Under the pieces are notes generated by a model. It was given only the letters and a program-made list of their open reading frames with translations. It made no database searches and had not been told where the DNA came from. This document shows positions 34,434-45,423 of a DNA stretch of 64,000 nucleotides, piece after piece. Where the stretch lies: assembly GCA_021234155.1 (NCBI GenBank), contig JAJEKV010000062.1, positions 8,327,408 through 8,391,407 on the forward strand, in the 5' to 3' direction. Position 1 is the stretch's first letter. Each line of letters begins with the position of its first letter. Source of the DNA: Isoetes taiwanensis. Its lineage: Eukaryota > Streptophyta > Lycopodiopsida > Isoetales > Isoetaceae. The position numbers and the translations under genes were made by a program.

Positions 34434-34800
34434 AACAGGAGGTTCCAACAAAATCCGAGCCAAAATCCCCCTACGCCAAAATTCTTCCAGGATGATTCTG
34501 GCCTAGCTGGTTCTGTGTTACCATCAGCAAGGCATGCATTAGGTTTTTGTTCTTGAGTTTTTTGCTGAGGGCGTGACGTAGATTTGCCGGATATGCCAGT
34601 AGATATGTAGATTTGCCAGTAGACTGGCTGTGGGCGTGGAGCCGGAACATGGTGAAGGGCTGGAGGTCCTTCCTCGAATTTCATGGCCTTCGCTCCGGAT
34701 GCGTTGCCATCTGCAATCGGCGCCAATGATCATCTGTTTTAATTCTGCATCGTTGAAATTTGTATGGGTCGCGGCCTGCAAAAAACAGAGGGCCCTTCAT
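34434..34800 (-). other. Open frames of unknown origin next to Copia 1
   Basis: Two overlapping minus-strand frames (34726-34424, 100 codons, and 34781-34539, 80 codons) have proline-rich, non-repetitive composition. The DNA upstream has an acceptor-like TTTTTTGCAG at about 34780. It may be an exon remnant interrupted by the Copia insertion. I do not recognise the product. Confidence 0.2.
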
Positions 34801-36329
34801 CTGGCATAAAAGGAGGAATATTCCTCCCATCAACGGCCCCAAATGAAAATGAAAACAAAGCCATAAAATAGTAAATAGACAAAATGAAGTAACATTATAA
34901 CGTTTGCCAATAGGCTATAGCCGCCATGAGAAAATCTAATGTAGCCATGCCACCATATGGGCGTTAGGCAAAGCTATTCAAGACAGCGGTGCGGAATCCA
35001 GTTGCATTGATAACAACATTGCACCCTTTAAGATTTATAGGAGGACCACGTGAAATGGCTATGTGGCATGCTCCAATTGGTTTACATAGTGCAAGGGCAC
35101 GTGAAGGATGAAATGATGTGTGCCAGTCATCGAATAGAGGCTTTGTTTGGTCTTTGTGGAGGTTAAAATTTTATCTATCCATCTATCTATCAACTTGTAA
35201 ACTTGTATACATAACGTGGCAATGGCAAAGCCATTCAGTACAGTGGTGTGGCCACTTGCATTGATAATTTTCAAAGACAGATAAAAGTGTTGTGTGTGGC
35301 CTATTATCAGAGGCAAATTCATCTAGTGTTGGGGGCAGAAGTTACCACGTGAAGTACTGACGTGGCAGGCTCCTATTGGCTTCCCAGTACGAGGGCACGT
35401 GAAGGATGAAATGACGTGTGCCAGTTCCTGAGACAGAAGCTGCCTGCTATGCTGAAGGTGGCACACAGTTTCTATCAACAAAATTAATCCTCCATACTAT
35501 AGATATCTTCAAATTCTGAAGCAAAAGCTATGGCGCTCAGCAGACTATACAGATTATTAGCAGCAAACTACTAACATATTCATCTGCTTGCACAATGTAG
35601 GGGCATAAAGAGGCAGGGTTCAGTTCCACTTGCACATCCATATATTAATTTTATGGCAACGTACCAGCATGTTGGACGTGGTGTACTAGCATGTAGAGCT
35701 GCAGAAACTAGAACCAGAATATGGTGTTCTTTTCTCAGACTTTCAATTTCAACTCTGCAGAGCAGCATTTAAAAGATAAGACCACCACACTGATTGATCA
35801 TTGATATGTCAGTACTCTCAAATAGTTGGAGGAAAACCAGCATTTCTGAGCAAAATCGTGCATTTATAGATCTTCCTTTGTAGATGGCCACAGCATTGCC
35901 TATGAATACTGTCTGCTTAACTCCTGCAAAACTGATTCCAATGTAGTATGCTAACTCTTAGCATAGCTAACCTTGCAAGCTAGATAAATACAGATCCATC
36001 AGATATCCTACCTAGTAAAATGCGCAATGTGAAATTCAAACATCCCTCAATGCTCCAACTTCCAAGATCTAGCTTTCACAAATTGAACAAATCTAAGAAC
36101 AAATTTAACAGGCACAACAATCTTACACATAACATCAACCAACGTTTTAATTGTATTGGCAGAAGAAAAACCCATTCAAGAGTACAAGTATTACATGAAA
36201 AATCATAACAGCCCACAAGCAGAGCTGCTGCATATATCTTAATGGGACTTGCACTGTCAAACTCCTGTATTTACAAGGAGGAATAGACTTCCTTCAAAAG
36301 GGAATCAAATTCAGGAGCAAAAACTATAA
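34801..36329. other. Non-coding; palindrome and duplicated G-box region
   Basis: A perfect 16-bp palindrome GGAGGAATATTCCTCC is at 34812-34827. Two related blocks (about 34950-35145 and 35210-35445) each contain CCACGTGAA, a CCAAT motif (as ATTGG) and GGCACGTGAAGGATGAAATG. 35460-36329 is AT-rich 3' flank of the ERF gene with no other gene. Confidence 0.5.
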
Positions 36330-37124
36330 TTAGAGGTGCAAATCCACTGGGCTCTCACAGGGATCACAAGGAGGAAGATTTAGGTCCAACATAAAGCGAG
36401 GAGCTCTAAAGACCGGGCCAGATCCTTCTGCATCCATGATTGTGGAAGATGAAGAATCAGAATCGCTTACGGAGGCACCAGGAGTAGTGTGGAAATCTTG
36501 AACCACCTTAGCCACCGCATCAGAAGAAAATTTCTCAGAAGAAGACCTCTTCATTTGGGCGCCAGAATTTTTTTCACAAAAATCCAACAGGAGGGCAGGA
36601 TTTTTCTTCAGACAAGCAGCCGCTGCAGCCGCAGTGGCAGCCATCCATTCCCAGGCTCCACGATCGGGCAAATAAGAGCTAAAAGCTTCGCCCAGGGGCT
36701 CCGCCATCGGAATAGATTTACAAGTCCTGATTTCCTTAGAAGAATTCAAACCCATGTCTTCATTTTTGGGATTATACAAGCTTCCTAAAGAATGAGAGGG
36801 CAGAGAATCCACCAGGTTCTTGGGAGCAGTCCATGGCTCTTCGATGCTAGATCCTTGGCTAGTGCTCTGATCATCCGACCCTGAAATTGGAATAGAAAAA
36901 TTTGTTTTCGCTTTGGCTCCACGCAGGGCCCTAGCCGCTGTATCATATGCTTTTGCAGCTTCTTCTGCGGTATCAAATGTTCCTAACCATACCCTGGTTT
37001 TTTTCCATGGATCTCTAATTTCTGCTGCGTATCTTCCCCAAGGCCTCTTCCTTACGCCCCGGTAATGAGATCCGCCTCCGACAGGAGACGGTTTTGGGGC
37101 TTGCTGATCGCTTCGTGGTGCCAT
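36330..37124 (-). CDS. Class II ERF transcriptional repressor (AP2 domain, EAR motif)
   Basis: An intronless 264-aa protein. The start at 37124 is chosen because it gives MAPRSD followed closely by the DNA-binding domain; an in-frame ATG 57 bp upstream (37181) adds an unlikely N-terminus. The single AP2/ERF domain spans about residues 20-77 ([40 protein letters not shown]). It has the A and D residues of the ERF subfamily, which prefers GCC-box DNA, and not the V and E of DREB proteins. The C-terminus carries LDLNLPP, an EAR motif that recruits TOPLESS-type co-repressors. That combination is group VIII, including the ERF3, ERF4 and ERF8 types, which act in the nucleus to dampen ethylene, stress and defence genes. 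A poly-alanine run follows WEWMAAT in the middle. Exact orthology is not decided. Confidence 0.93.
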   Translation of the reverse strand: MAPRSDQQAPKPSPVGGGSHYRGVRKRPWGRYAAEIRDPWKKTRVWLGTFDTAEEAAKAYDTAARALRGAKAKTNFSIPISGSDDQSTSQGSSIEEPWTAPKNLVDSLPSHSLGSLYNPKNEDMGLNSSKEIRTCKSIPMAEPLGEAFSSYLPDRGAWEWMAATAAAAAACLKKNPALLLDFCEKNSGAQMKRSSSEKFSSDAVAKVVQDFHTTPGASVSDSDSSSSTIMDAEGSGPVFRAPRFMLDLNLPPCDPCESPVDLHL

Positions 37125-37690
37125 TCTGATGTTAAATCTTGAAAACGTCAAAAACCGGTGCCAAATCTCGAAACGCACCAAGAATTTTTGGTTGGATCTT
37201 CGGACTGATGAAGAAAAGCTTGAAGAAGCGGGTGAAAAGGCGAGAAAAGAATGAGAAGAAGGGTGCCGGAGTTGAAGAAAGTGAGGAATTGAAGGAATGC
37301 GGTGCAGAGACGCCGGATTGAAGGACGAAAATGCCGGATTGGATTTAGGGTGGGGCGCTACGGTAGAGCAGGAGTATTATAGGGCCGAGCCGAATAGGCG
37401 GGCTAGAGGGAAAGCGGGCGGCCGCCGCCCTTGTCGGCTGCCGTCTGGCAGGACCCCTGGTGGGTCCCATTTTGCTGCCGCCATTTCCTCGGCCCTGCCT
37501 GCCGCCGCCTTGACCGGAAATGTAGGCCCGCCGCCGCCGTCGCCAGTCTTGTGACGTGTCGCCGTGACCGGCGGCGGCAGTTCGACCCACGCAACCGCAC
37601 CTCCTTCAACCTGACACGTATCCCATCTTGTTTCTCGTATCCCGGAATTATTTTCCGCCTCCTTTCCGGTAGCCGCCATGAAACCACACA
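37125..37690 (-). promoter_or_regulatory. Probable ERF promoter and 5' leader, GC-rich
   Basis: Reading on the minus strand toward the gene, a TATA-like CTATAATACT lies at about 37373-37382, some 250 bp before the start codon. Upstream, 37415-37580 is rich in GCCGCC-type triplets. A full GCC-box (AGCCGCC) sits at 37671-37677. Since ERF proteins bind GCC-boxes, self-regulation is possible. This rests on motifs only. Confidence 0.4.
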
Positions 37691-37847
37691 CCCTGGAAAA
37701 TCAAATTGATTGGTCTCGGTTAATATCCATCGGTGGACGAAAAAAAAATTATTCTATTCTAAAAAATTAATCTCTCTTGGTCACCAGATCACCTCTACAA
37801 TTACCCATTGTCTTGTCTACAACATTTCTGTGACGTCTTGTTATGTG

Positions 37848-37931
37848 GAGCAGCAACAATGAGCAGATTCCTGCTCTGGAATGGGCCGGTGGGCCCATTC
37901 CAGAGCAGGAATCTGCTCATTGTTGCTGCTC
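37848..37931. repeat. Perfect 40-bp inverted repeat with 4-nt loop
   Basis: The left arm 37848-37887 and right arm 37892-37931 are exact reverse complements; the loop is GGTG. Pairing continues imperfectly outward (TGACG and TTATG on the left, CATAACGTCA on the right, and TTACC with CTTGTC further out). It may be a foldback MITE or the source of a hairpin RNA. It lies about 0.7 kb upstream of the ERF start. Confidence 0.9.
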
Positions 37932-39430
37932 CATAACGTCAAGGTAAGCAGGATGAAAGAGTTTTCACGTAGTTGAGCTTCGACAAGATGGTAAGCAGAC
38001 TGGCTGTCTCAGGTTCGTCAAGAATGCTCTACCTATTTGCCATTCTTGATTAGTATGTTCGCCACATGGCGACATCCCATTGGACACCAAACAAGAATGA
38101 AGACTAACTTACAAGGTATCCTTGCAAGTTCTAAGCAGTACCTTATGAGTTTTGATTGTTGCATAGACTATAGCGAAAAGAAGGACTTAAAGAGATTTGA
38201 GAAGCAATTATTCAGCACAATATTCACATTTTTTTGTTGTTTACCATGAAATTAAACTAGTCATTATTTCACACTGAGTCTATAAGTCTATATTAATGAC
38301 ACATTCACACCTCATTTTAAATAATCCAATATCTTCACTCTATCTTATTCAGTTTAATGGATCCTACTGTGTCCGGTCTTTGGCGTTAATTTTTTTATCC
38401 TAGAGCTGGGGTGTGAAATGTCATTACTATACATAAATTCAGTTTAATATGGTAAGTGGTAGGGTAGATCCAATTGCATGGCCAACACCTAATTCACACT
38501 CTGTTTTTGGCGGTCGCGTGTCCTTGTTAGGCCACGCACGAGGTAGAAATACAAGGCTCTTTATCATACACGAGAATTGCATTCCCACCTTACCTCCTAT
38601 TTTTATAAGATCCTTTCATGTTATGCTTTGGGCCTTCTTTGTGAATTCTAGGATGGGACCTTAGCCGACCTCAGAATGACACCCCCTTGAAGTTTTAAAC
38701 AATATCTCTGCTAAAATCTTCTCAACAGCATATAGCGGGTCCCTTCCCTAATACCAATCCACAACTATTCGTATTGCAGCCTTCAAATGCTCCACCACGT
38801 AATCATGTCCACCTACACTTATATCTTGTTGCCACCACTCATTCATCTTGCCACTTTTTTGGTGGGCTTCCCATTGGTTTGCCTTGTCTTCCTTCGTGAC
38901 AATGACCCTCCATATGGCACCCCACTCTTATTCACAGATCTCTGGCCGCCAATTTTTGGTCCCCACAGAGCTTTTGTCCCTTGTTACTTATTTAATCGCT
39001 TGCTGGCTTCCAGCCTCCTCTGCCATTGCCATCTGAGTTTCAACATGTGTGCTCTTCTAAGAAATGCATGTTATGCCATCATCAAAGGTCTTCGCAACCA
39101 TTGGATGACATCACGTACATTCCAAATAATCGTAATTTATATATCGCATAAATATTACTGTTAATCTCAATCCCTACCTCACTATATATTGTTAAGGCCA
39201 TTGATGTTAACACCATAGTAAACTTTAAGGTGACCATGTCTCTTAAATTGTAAAACTAGATTGGTTAATCTAGGTGAAGCCTAAGTCAAAAACTTTCTAA
39301 TGCTTGGCTAGAGTTTGCAAAATTGGAATTTTAATTTTTCGAGTTTAACATTTTTTTCATCACACTTTTGAACGCCTTAGCTATTTCTTAAAACCCAGAT
39401 ATTAGCTAGCCAAATTTTTATTACTCTACA
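37932..39430. other. No gene seen
   Basis: AT-rich spacer. A 125-codon + frame at 38787-39164 is hydrophobic and resembles no family I know. No element ends seen. Confidence 0.4.
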
Positions 39431-39435
39431 TTGTT

Positions 39436-39765
39436 TCCAAGCAACTCAAACATGCCCCAAACATTTACCCTTGGCTCAAGCATGCCCCTAGGCTCACATG
39501 CCCCTAGGCTCAAACATGCATGTTCAAACTTAACACCTTGGCTCAAACATGACCTTAGGCTCAAACTTGCCACACGGCTTAAACATGGCCCTAGGCTCAA
39601 ACTCAAACATACCACGTGGCCCAAACATGCTCGTAGACTCGAACATGGCTCGTAGGCTCAAATATTAAAGCACATAAGCATGCCTCATAAGCTCAAACAT
39701 GCCACCATAGGTTCACACATGGCACCTTCACTCACGCCACATGGCTCAAACATGCCCCATCCTTA
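39436..39765. repeat. Degenerate minisatellite (GGCTCAAACATGCC)n
   Basis: About 20 imperfect repeats of a 14-22-bp phrase built on GCTCAAACATGCC with CCTAG or CACG fillers. Open frames across it on both strands arise from the repeat and are not genes. Confidence 0.85.
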
Positions 39766-40204
39766 AAGAGACCCCAATGTTTACCAACTTGATTTGTCAA
39801 CTCCTAGCGCACTTCAGGAGTACTTCAAATTTTGGAACCTTCATAACTTGACCATACATGCTCCAAATCACCCAACATTTGTTGCAATAGACTCATTAAA
39901 GAGTCATCATGTTATGACATCAAATTAACCCCAAATGACCTCATATTTCTTAAACCCTAAAACCTTAGAATTAGGACCTGCCTACGAATTAGGGTAAAAG
40001 CACGCTGTGGTGTATCAAAACGCGCATTTTGACACTAGATTTTTGTACCTTCTTTGTGGTAGAATCCGGTGGTGCATAGAGAAGCGGAGATTGCGGGAGT
40101 GCGAAATAATGAGCGTCAATTATTTTGAATTTTATGCCACGTCATCATCTCTTTTTTCGAATTAGGAAAATAATTACCTTTTCTTCTGTTTTTTTTGCCG
40201 CTTC
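39766..40204. other. No gene seen
   Basis: Spacer between the minisatellite and the first repeat A unit. Nothing recognisable. Confidence 0.4.
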
Positions 40205-41077
40205 TGTTATTATGCTACATATTCTAAACGAGGTGCACCCTAGACTATCGCAGTCGTCGGATTCGTCGATCGTACGACCCAGATCGTATGTTGGGGCCTC
40301 TGGGCACCTCTTGTTTCGCTTATAGTCATTTATGATTGGAGGCGCCTATGCTTTTGAAATATGAAATACGAGTTCGCTTAAGGTTTTGAGGGAATATCGA
40401 ACCTCTATACGTCTTTGCCTAAGATTTTAGAATATGGAATGCGGGGGCTCGGACCTCTACCAAAATAACTCAATGTTCTAATAAGACTACTTTAACCAAT
40501 TATGCAGTGAGCTAATGTGATTTTTTTTTCATCTTGAATCTATGTTTTTTCTTATAACAACCCATTCGATTGCTTTGGGGGTATATGGTCTATAGTTTCA
40601 GGAATTGTTATTAAATTCCCCTGGAACCCCCTGTTATTGTGCTACATATTCTAAATGAAGTGCACCCTGGACTACCACAGTCGTCGGATTCGTCGATCGT
40701 ATGACCCAGATCATATGTTGGGGCCTCTGGGCATCTCTCATTTCACTTATAGTCATTTATGATTGAAGGCGTCTATGCTTTTGAAATATAAAATATGAGT
40801 TCGTCTAAGGTTTTGAGGGAATATCGAACCTCTATACGTCTTTGCCTAAGATTTTAGAATATGAAATACGGGGGCTCGAACCTCTACCAAAATAACTCAA
40901 TTTTCTAATAAAACTATTTTAACCAATATATCCAGTGAGCTAATGTAATTATTGTTATCTTTAATCTATGTTTTTTTTTTATAACAACGCATTCAATTGC
41001 TTTGGGGATATATGGTCTATGGTTTCAAGAATTGTTATTAAATTCCCCTAGAACCCCCTGTTATTGTGCTACATATT
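40205..41077 (-). repeat. Repeat A, two tandem 427-bp units
   Basis: The phrase TGTTATTRTGCTACATATT recurs at 40205, 40632 and 41059, exactly 427 bp apart, bounding two full units that differ by scattered substitutions. Each has, on the minus strand, an A-box-like TAGCTCACTG and a B box (GGTTCGAGCCC, or GGTCCGAGCCC in the first unit) with the spacing of a polymerase III internal promoter. The unit ends lie beyond the tRNA-like part, so the whole unit moves or amplifies together. Confidence 0.8.
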
Positions 41078-42028
41078 GTCGACTGAACGCTAATGGAGTC
41101 AGAATTAAGCATTCAGTTGGCAAGAGATTACACGATGAAATCTCTCCTCAAACAAGAGATTATGCCCCATGAAGATCTAAAGAAGCTTTGGGGTGACAAA
41201 GTGCCAAATAAATCTGGCTACAGGTATTTTTCCCAAATGTTTTGTTTAAAACTGATAAGGCATATATTTTCTTGTACAAGTTGAAGAATCTGAACAGTGA
41301 ACAATATAAGGAGTTCATGCAAATTTACAAAAAAAATTGTAAAGAAGCCATATATATGGGGTGGAATGGCTCCTGGAACCTGAGCAATGGCTTATTATCT
41401 GCATATAAAGGGGGAGGTTGTTAATTGGAAGAGCTTCTTGGATTATTATAAAACTCCCGATGAGAAGGCAGAGCCCGTTCTTCTAGAGCCAAGAGAAAGC
41501 ATAGGCAAATCCAACCTGAGCAGGAAGAAAATAGTAAAAGTGATAGGGATGACGAAGATGATGGGAAAAAGCCAAGTCAGGTTCCTCTAGACCACACATT
41601 CAATCTGAACTCGCAATCAAAACAGAAAAGCAAGGCAATGTTTTGCGACCAAAATATGCCATTGCAGATATGCTCAATTCTTGGGAAAGTTCCTATGCAC
41701 AAGACATCAATGTCCTATTAATGAGACTGAATCAATAAATACAATGACTCATAGGAATACACAACAATGAATGCCGAATGAATGAAACTAGAATCAAATG
41801 CCTCAGAACTAGACAATCACTGAGGTCAAATGAATGGAGTATGCAACAAATAATCCCACAAGGGATCAGGGTTTGAAGAACACTGCCAAAGGTAAAACCA
41901 TCCATCCCGAGTCAGAAATTTATTGTTGGGATAAAAAGCCCCGCCTTTTGGGTTTTCGAGGAAGACCCTAACGATAAATAACAGACTCAAATAGCAGCTA
42001 CCAACAAAAAAATAACCGAAGATGCACT
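41078..42028 (+). repeat. Repeat X, copy 1 (may include captured gene fragment)
   Basis: Closely related to 53778-54698 from GTCGACTGAACGC to GATGCACT. The + strand has several stretches that read like broken exons: LARDYTMKSLLKQEIM (41114-41161), NWKSFLDYYKTPDE (41420-41461), and in another frame a Lys/Asp-rich segment with SKSDRDDEDDGKKPSQ (about 41533-41580). The latter frame is open in both copies. A final frame reads AIADMLNSWESSYAQDINVL. I do not recognise the protein. Repeat A lies directly upstream in both copies, and repeat Y follows X in copy 2. Confidence 0.6.
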
Positions 42029-42156
42029 CCAGGGAAATATATGCTATAAATACGTATATTTTTTGGTCCGTCACTATACAAGTCTACCTTCGTAGCCTTG
42101 TATACCGTAGGAAGTGGCATGGGTGCATATCTAAGTTAAGTATATAACTTAGATAA

Positions 42157-42879
42157 CCTTAGGATAAGGCCCATTTTCCACATGGCCTTATCCTATAGGG
42201 AAACCGCCACACGGCCATGCCCCATTAGAGCCACGTGGCATCCCATGTGGACCCTAACCTATATTAACCGAAACCCTAACTCTAGACCTCTTTTCTGGCC
42301 CCAACACCCTGGGAACCTTCTTCGCACTCAAAACTCCGTTTCGAGCGTCGTTTGCTGTGGCATAGCCTAGTGCAGCAGCCCCCAGAGTGCGTGCGCGATC
42401 TTGGGCTACTTCGATCACTTCGAAGATCATGGAGACGCCAGGAATAGGAGGGAGCTCTTCGGGAGCAGGTATTTGGAGTAGTGTTCCTAGTAGTTCATCT
42501 GGAAGTTAGCACTCCAGATGAGTTAGTATTTCGTATCTAGAGTAGAGCCATCTTAGAACCCGTATTCAACATCTTCAACCCTAAACAAGGAACCCTAACT
42601 ATAAGTTAGATATATATGATTAGGTTAGATGTTATTCTGATGATTATCATGTTATGAAGTTAGGTGATGATGGTTGATCATGTTTGCTCCTCTTGTATTG
42701 GGAAGGGGGGTAGAGACCTAGCAGCCATTACTTAGAACTCCTAGTTAGACCCTTTAGTTCCTATTATATGCGGCCTGTGCATAGCAACCCACCGGGCTAC
42801 GGGGGCTATGATATGACTCAGCACTACATAACGGGGCTAGAGGCGAGACAGAGGGAGGGTCCCTGCTGAGCGCGGCTAC
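42157..42879 (-). repeat. Repeat W, copy 2, first part
   Basis: Matches 9491-10133 of copy 1 (CCTTAGG and CCACATGGCC at the start, GAGCGCGGCTAC at the end). The match then breaks off and resumes at 45424. An extra segment around 42570-42665 is absent from copy 1. Confidence 0.7.
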
Positions 42880-45423
42880 TATACAAGACCAAGCTACTAG
42901 CTCAACAAGTCCTCCTTATAAGTCACCGAGGATGACTCTGGAAAATGCTCCTGCTGTCGCACCCTCATCCCTCGACTCTCCATCCGAATACTGCATTCTC
43001 AACTCAGGAAACATTTTGGGAGCATTCACAACATCAACCACAAAGCAATCTAGCATATAACATCCAAGATAAAGGACAATAGATTTACCTGCTCCATTAT
43101 GCCCCTACATTAATTATAACTCATACTACAAGCATGTTTACATTCACATCAATCTTCTGTATGTATGCACATAGGCCGAGCGTAATCCTTGGGTTGCGAC
43201 CCCAAGGAGACCACTCTCTCCATCTGTACATACAGGGTTTAACTCATCCGTCAGGCCATCTGACTCGGATGCGGAGTTACAGGCCAACCCACCCCTCTGA
43301 AGGTGGGCCGTAAATGCAACATGTCATCCGTCTAGCCATCTAGAACGGATGCAGAGTCTCACGGCCATTCCACCCCTCCGAAGATGGTCCGTTTGCAATG
43401 CAAGATGCAACATCATCCATCATGACTTTACAAGATAGAATATCACCAATAACCTTACAGGTTGATCTGATACGAGATATCATAGAATCCTCATGCATCT
43501 TACTTCTAAGAATAACCACAGAACAATGCAATACAATAGAATGAGGTTCATCAAGATATTTCATAACCAAGTGACAACATCTCATTGCACATCTCAAAGC
43601 AAGAACATGAACTCCCTTAACATATAAGCAACCATAACTTTCATGTAATATCTTAATCAAAGTATCTGGAGATAATGACATTCATTCTACCTCATCATGA
43701 CGTCTAATACCACAAGATGGTCCTTACTATATCCATAGCAAAAGATATCACAACACCCATGCGCCATCTATTCTAGCATCATAGAATCCACATGCTACTC
43801 TAACAAAATACTGGCAGTATACCTTCTATGGTATGGTTATCAAGCTAGCCTCTATTCTCAAAGCTTCCGTGAACTAGGCCATATACAATGGTACAACCTT
43901 GGAGCAAATAACTCTATGATCCCACCCTATAATAAGATATCTTAAAGGGGTTTGTAGAGTCTCTATACTCAATTCAAATACTAGCCCTTTAGGCTAGCAG
44001 TAACGTACCAGGAAATACATGCCACAATGGTCAGCATACGGTCAAGGCAGATAGATAGGTTAACAACAATGCCATGGAGATACATACACAATGAGTCACC
44101 TTACTAATCCAAGACATGACACAATAGTTTGGGCGACCCCCTAACTATAATCTACAACAAGATTCGATAGTTAGAAGATAGAATCAAGTAGGCTTCAAGA
44201 CAGAGGACAATTCTATAGACTAGATTCGATAGCACCGAACCTATCAATAACTATATATAAGTATGGTTCCCAGTACCATGCCTAACAAGGACATGCAAGT
44301 CTACAACTCTAAAGAATGGACTCTATGGTTCCAATAATGCATGGTCAATATTTTAAAACATAAAGGTGTGCTATGGTAGGGTGGAAACCTTAAGATAACA
44401 ACGAATATAAACGGATAGTTTATCTGACCCTTGTATCCCTCTTAAATAAGAGAAGGTCCAAAAGGAGTATTTATGCAAAAACTGGATTCGAACCTGGATC
44501 TGTGGCTTAAAGGCTCAACTGCTAACCAACTAGCCTATAAAGCTTTCAATGAACTTAATGGGCAAAACAGATTCTCAAGAGCGATGTTTAAAGACCAAAA
44601 AGACATATTAGAGGTTTACTTTTATAGAAATACTGCCAGATTGGCAACAAGATCAATCAAAACTGGCTGAGTTGGATGCAGAACAGGCCAAAATTCACAA
44701 GGAAGACTCTTGGTGGCATCATAGAACCAAATTCAAGATCTATTCTAGCCGAAACTGCCGAGTGAGTTCGCCATAGCCGTTGATTCTACTGGAAGCATAA
44801 CCAAGCAATACAACAAACCAAGCACTCATCAAACCCCCAAGCACGCATCAGATCCCCACCTCAGTTTCTCGGATTGATTCTGCTTCCTATCGACTGGGTC
44901 TGCCTTTCTTGCTTCTATTTCCTCATCATCTTTCCATCTGCAAACTCCTTCCGGTTTCTGCTACTGTTCTACAATTCGGCCAGCCTCTCTTTCTCTAGAG
45001 AATAGGTAGAGGAGAACAATAAACAAGATCCTTCACCAAACCAAGACACCCTCTCCTTTGTTCACATCCAATATATATATATACAATGAGTAAATCTCAA
45101 TGCATATGCATGTTAGACAAGTGTTGTGCATGCAATCACATGCATGCATGTGCATGTGCATGTACATGCATGCAATCTAATGCATGTTTAGCATATTTTA
45201 TAAGTCCAATACTCAATAATCTAACACCTTCTGCTTATATGACCTTTGCTAATGTATTTCTATAGTTTTAAACGCCATTACTAGCATAACACATGGACGC
45301 ATATCAACAAGGTCGTTAGATAATCTACACCATCCTAAATTGAGACAAAGTAAGCCACTTTCAGGTAACTTACGAATGTCATGCACACAAGGCCACTAGG
45401 TTCGTTACAATTGGGGATCCCAC
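42880..45423. mobile_element. 2.5-kb insertion in repeat W, unclassified
   Basis: Sequence absent from W copy 1. It contains no long frame. 43246-43400 holds two 80-bp tandem units starting CATCCGTC. A hairpin CCTTGGGTTGCGACCCCAAGG lies at about 43188. 45085-45190 is CATGCA-rich. Read from the right on the minus strand it begins TGTAACGAACC, which resembles a Ty3-type LTR start, but the left edge does not show the matching CA end. It may be a decayed solo LTR or a compound insertion. Confidence 0.5.
44478..44544 (-). repeat. tRNA-like sequence (SINE head or tRNA remnant)
   Basis: On the minus strand, an A-box-like GGCTAGTTGGTTAGC (44535-44521) is followed by a perfect B box GGTTCGAATCC (44494-44484) with tRNA-like spacing. 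The text between resembles a Lys or Leu anticodon arm (GAGCCTTTAAGCC). The acceptor stem does not pair and the T stem is poor, so a working tRNA gene is unlikely. Confidence 0.5.

Noticed and set aside
37125-37181. ERF start at the upstream ATG (37181)
   Set aside because: It adds 19 residues unlike known ERF N-termini. The start at 37124 matches the family layout.
37345-37709. Overlapping open frames (80-104 codons) on both strands upstream of the ERF gene
   Set aside because: They come from GC-rich triplet DNA lacking stop codons. Frames overlap on both strands and none resembles a protein family.
39421-39655. Small genes in the minisatellite
   Set aside because: Frames on both strands are produced by the repeated phrase itself.
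41398-41420. Copia polypurine tract and LTR start (AAAGGGGGAGG then TTGTTAATTGG) in repeat X
   Set aside because: No RNase H sequence precedes it, no second LTR was found, and the text is shared by X copies as part of a longer conserved stretch.
44478-44544. Functional tRNA gene (Lys-like)
   Set aside because: The A and B boxes are good, but the acceptor stem is unpaired and the T stem is poor.
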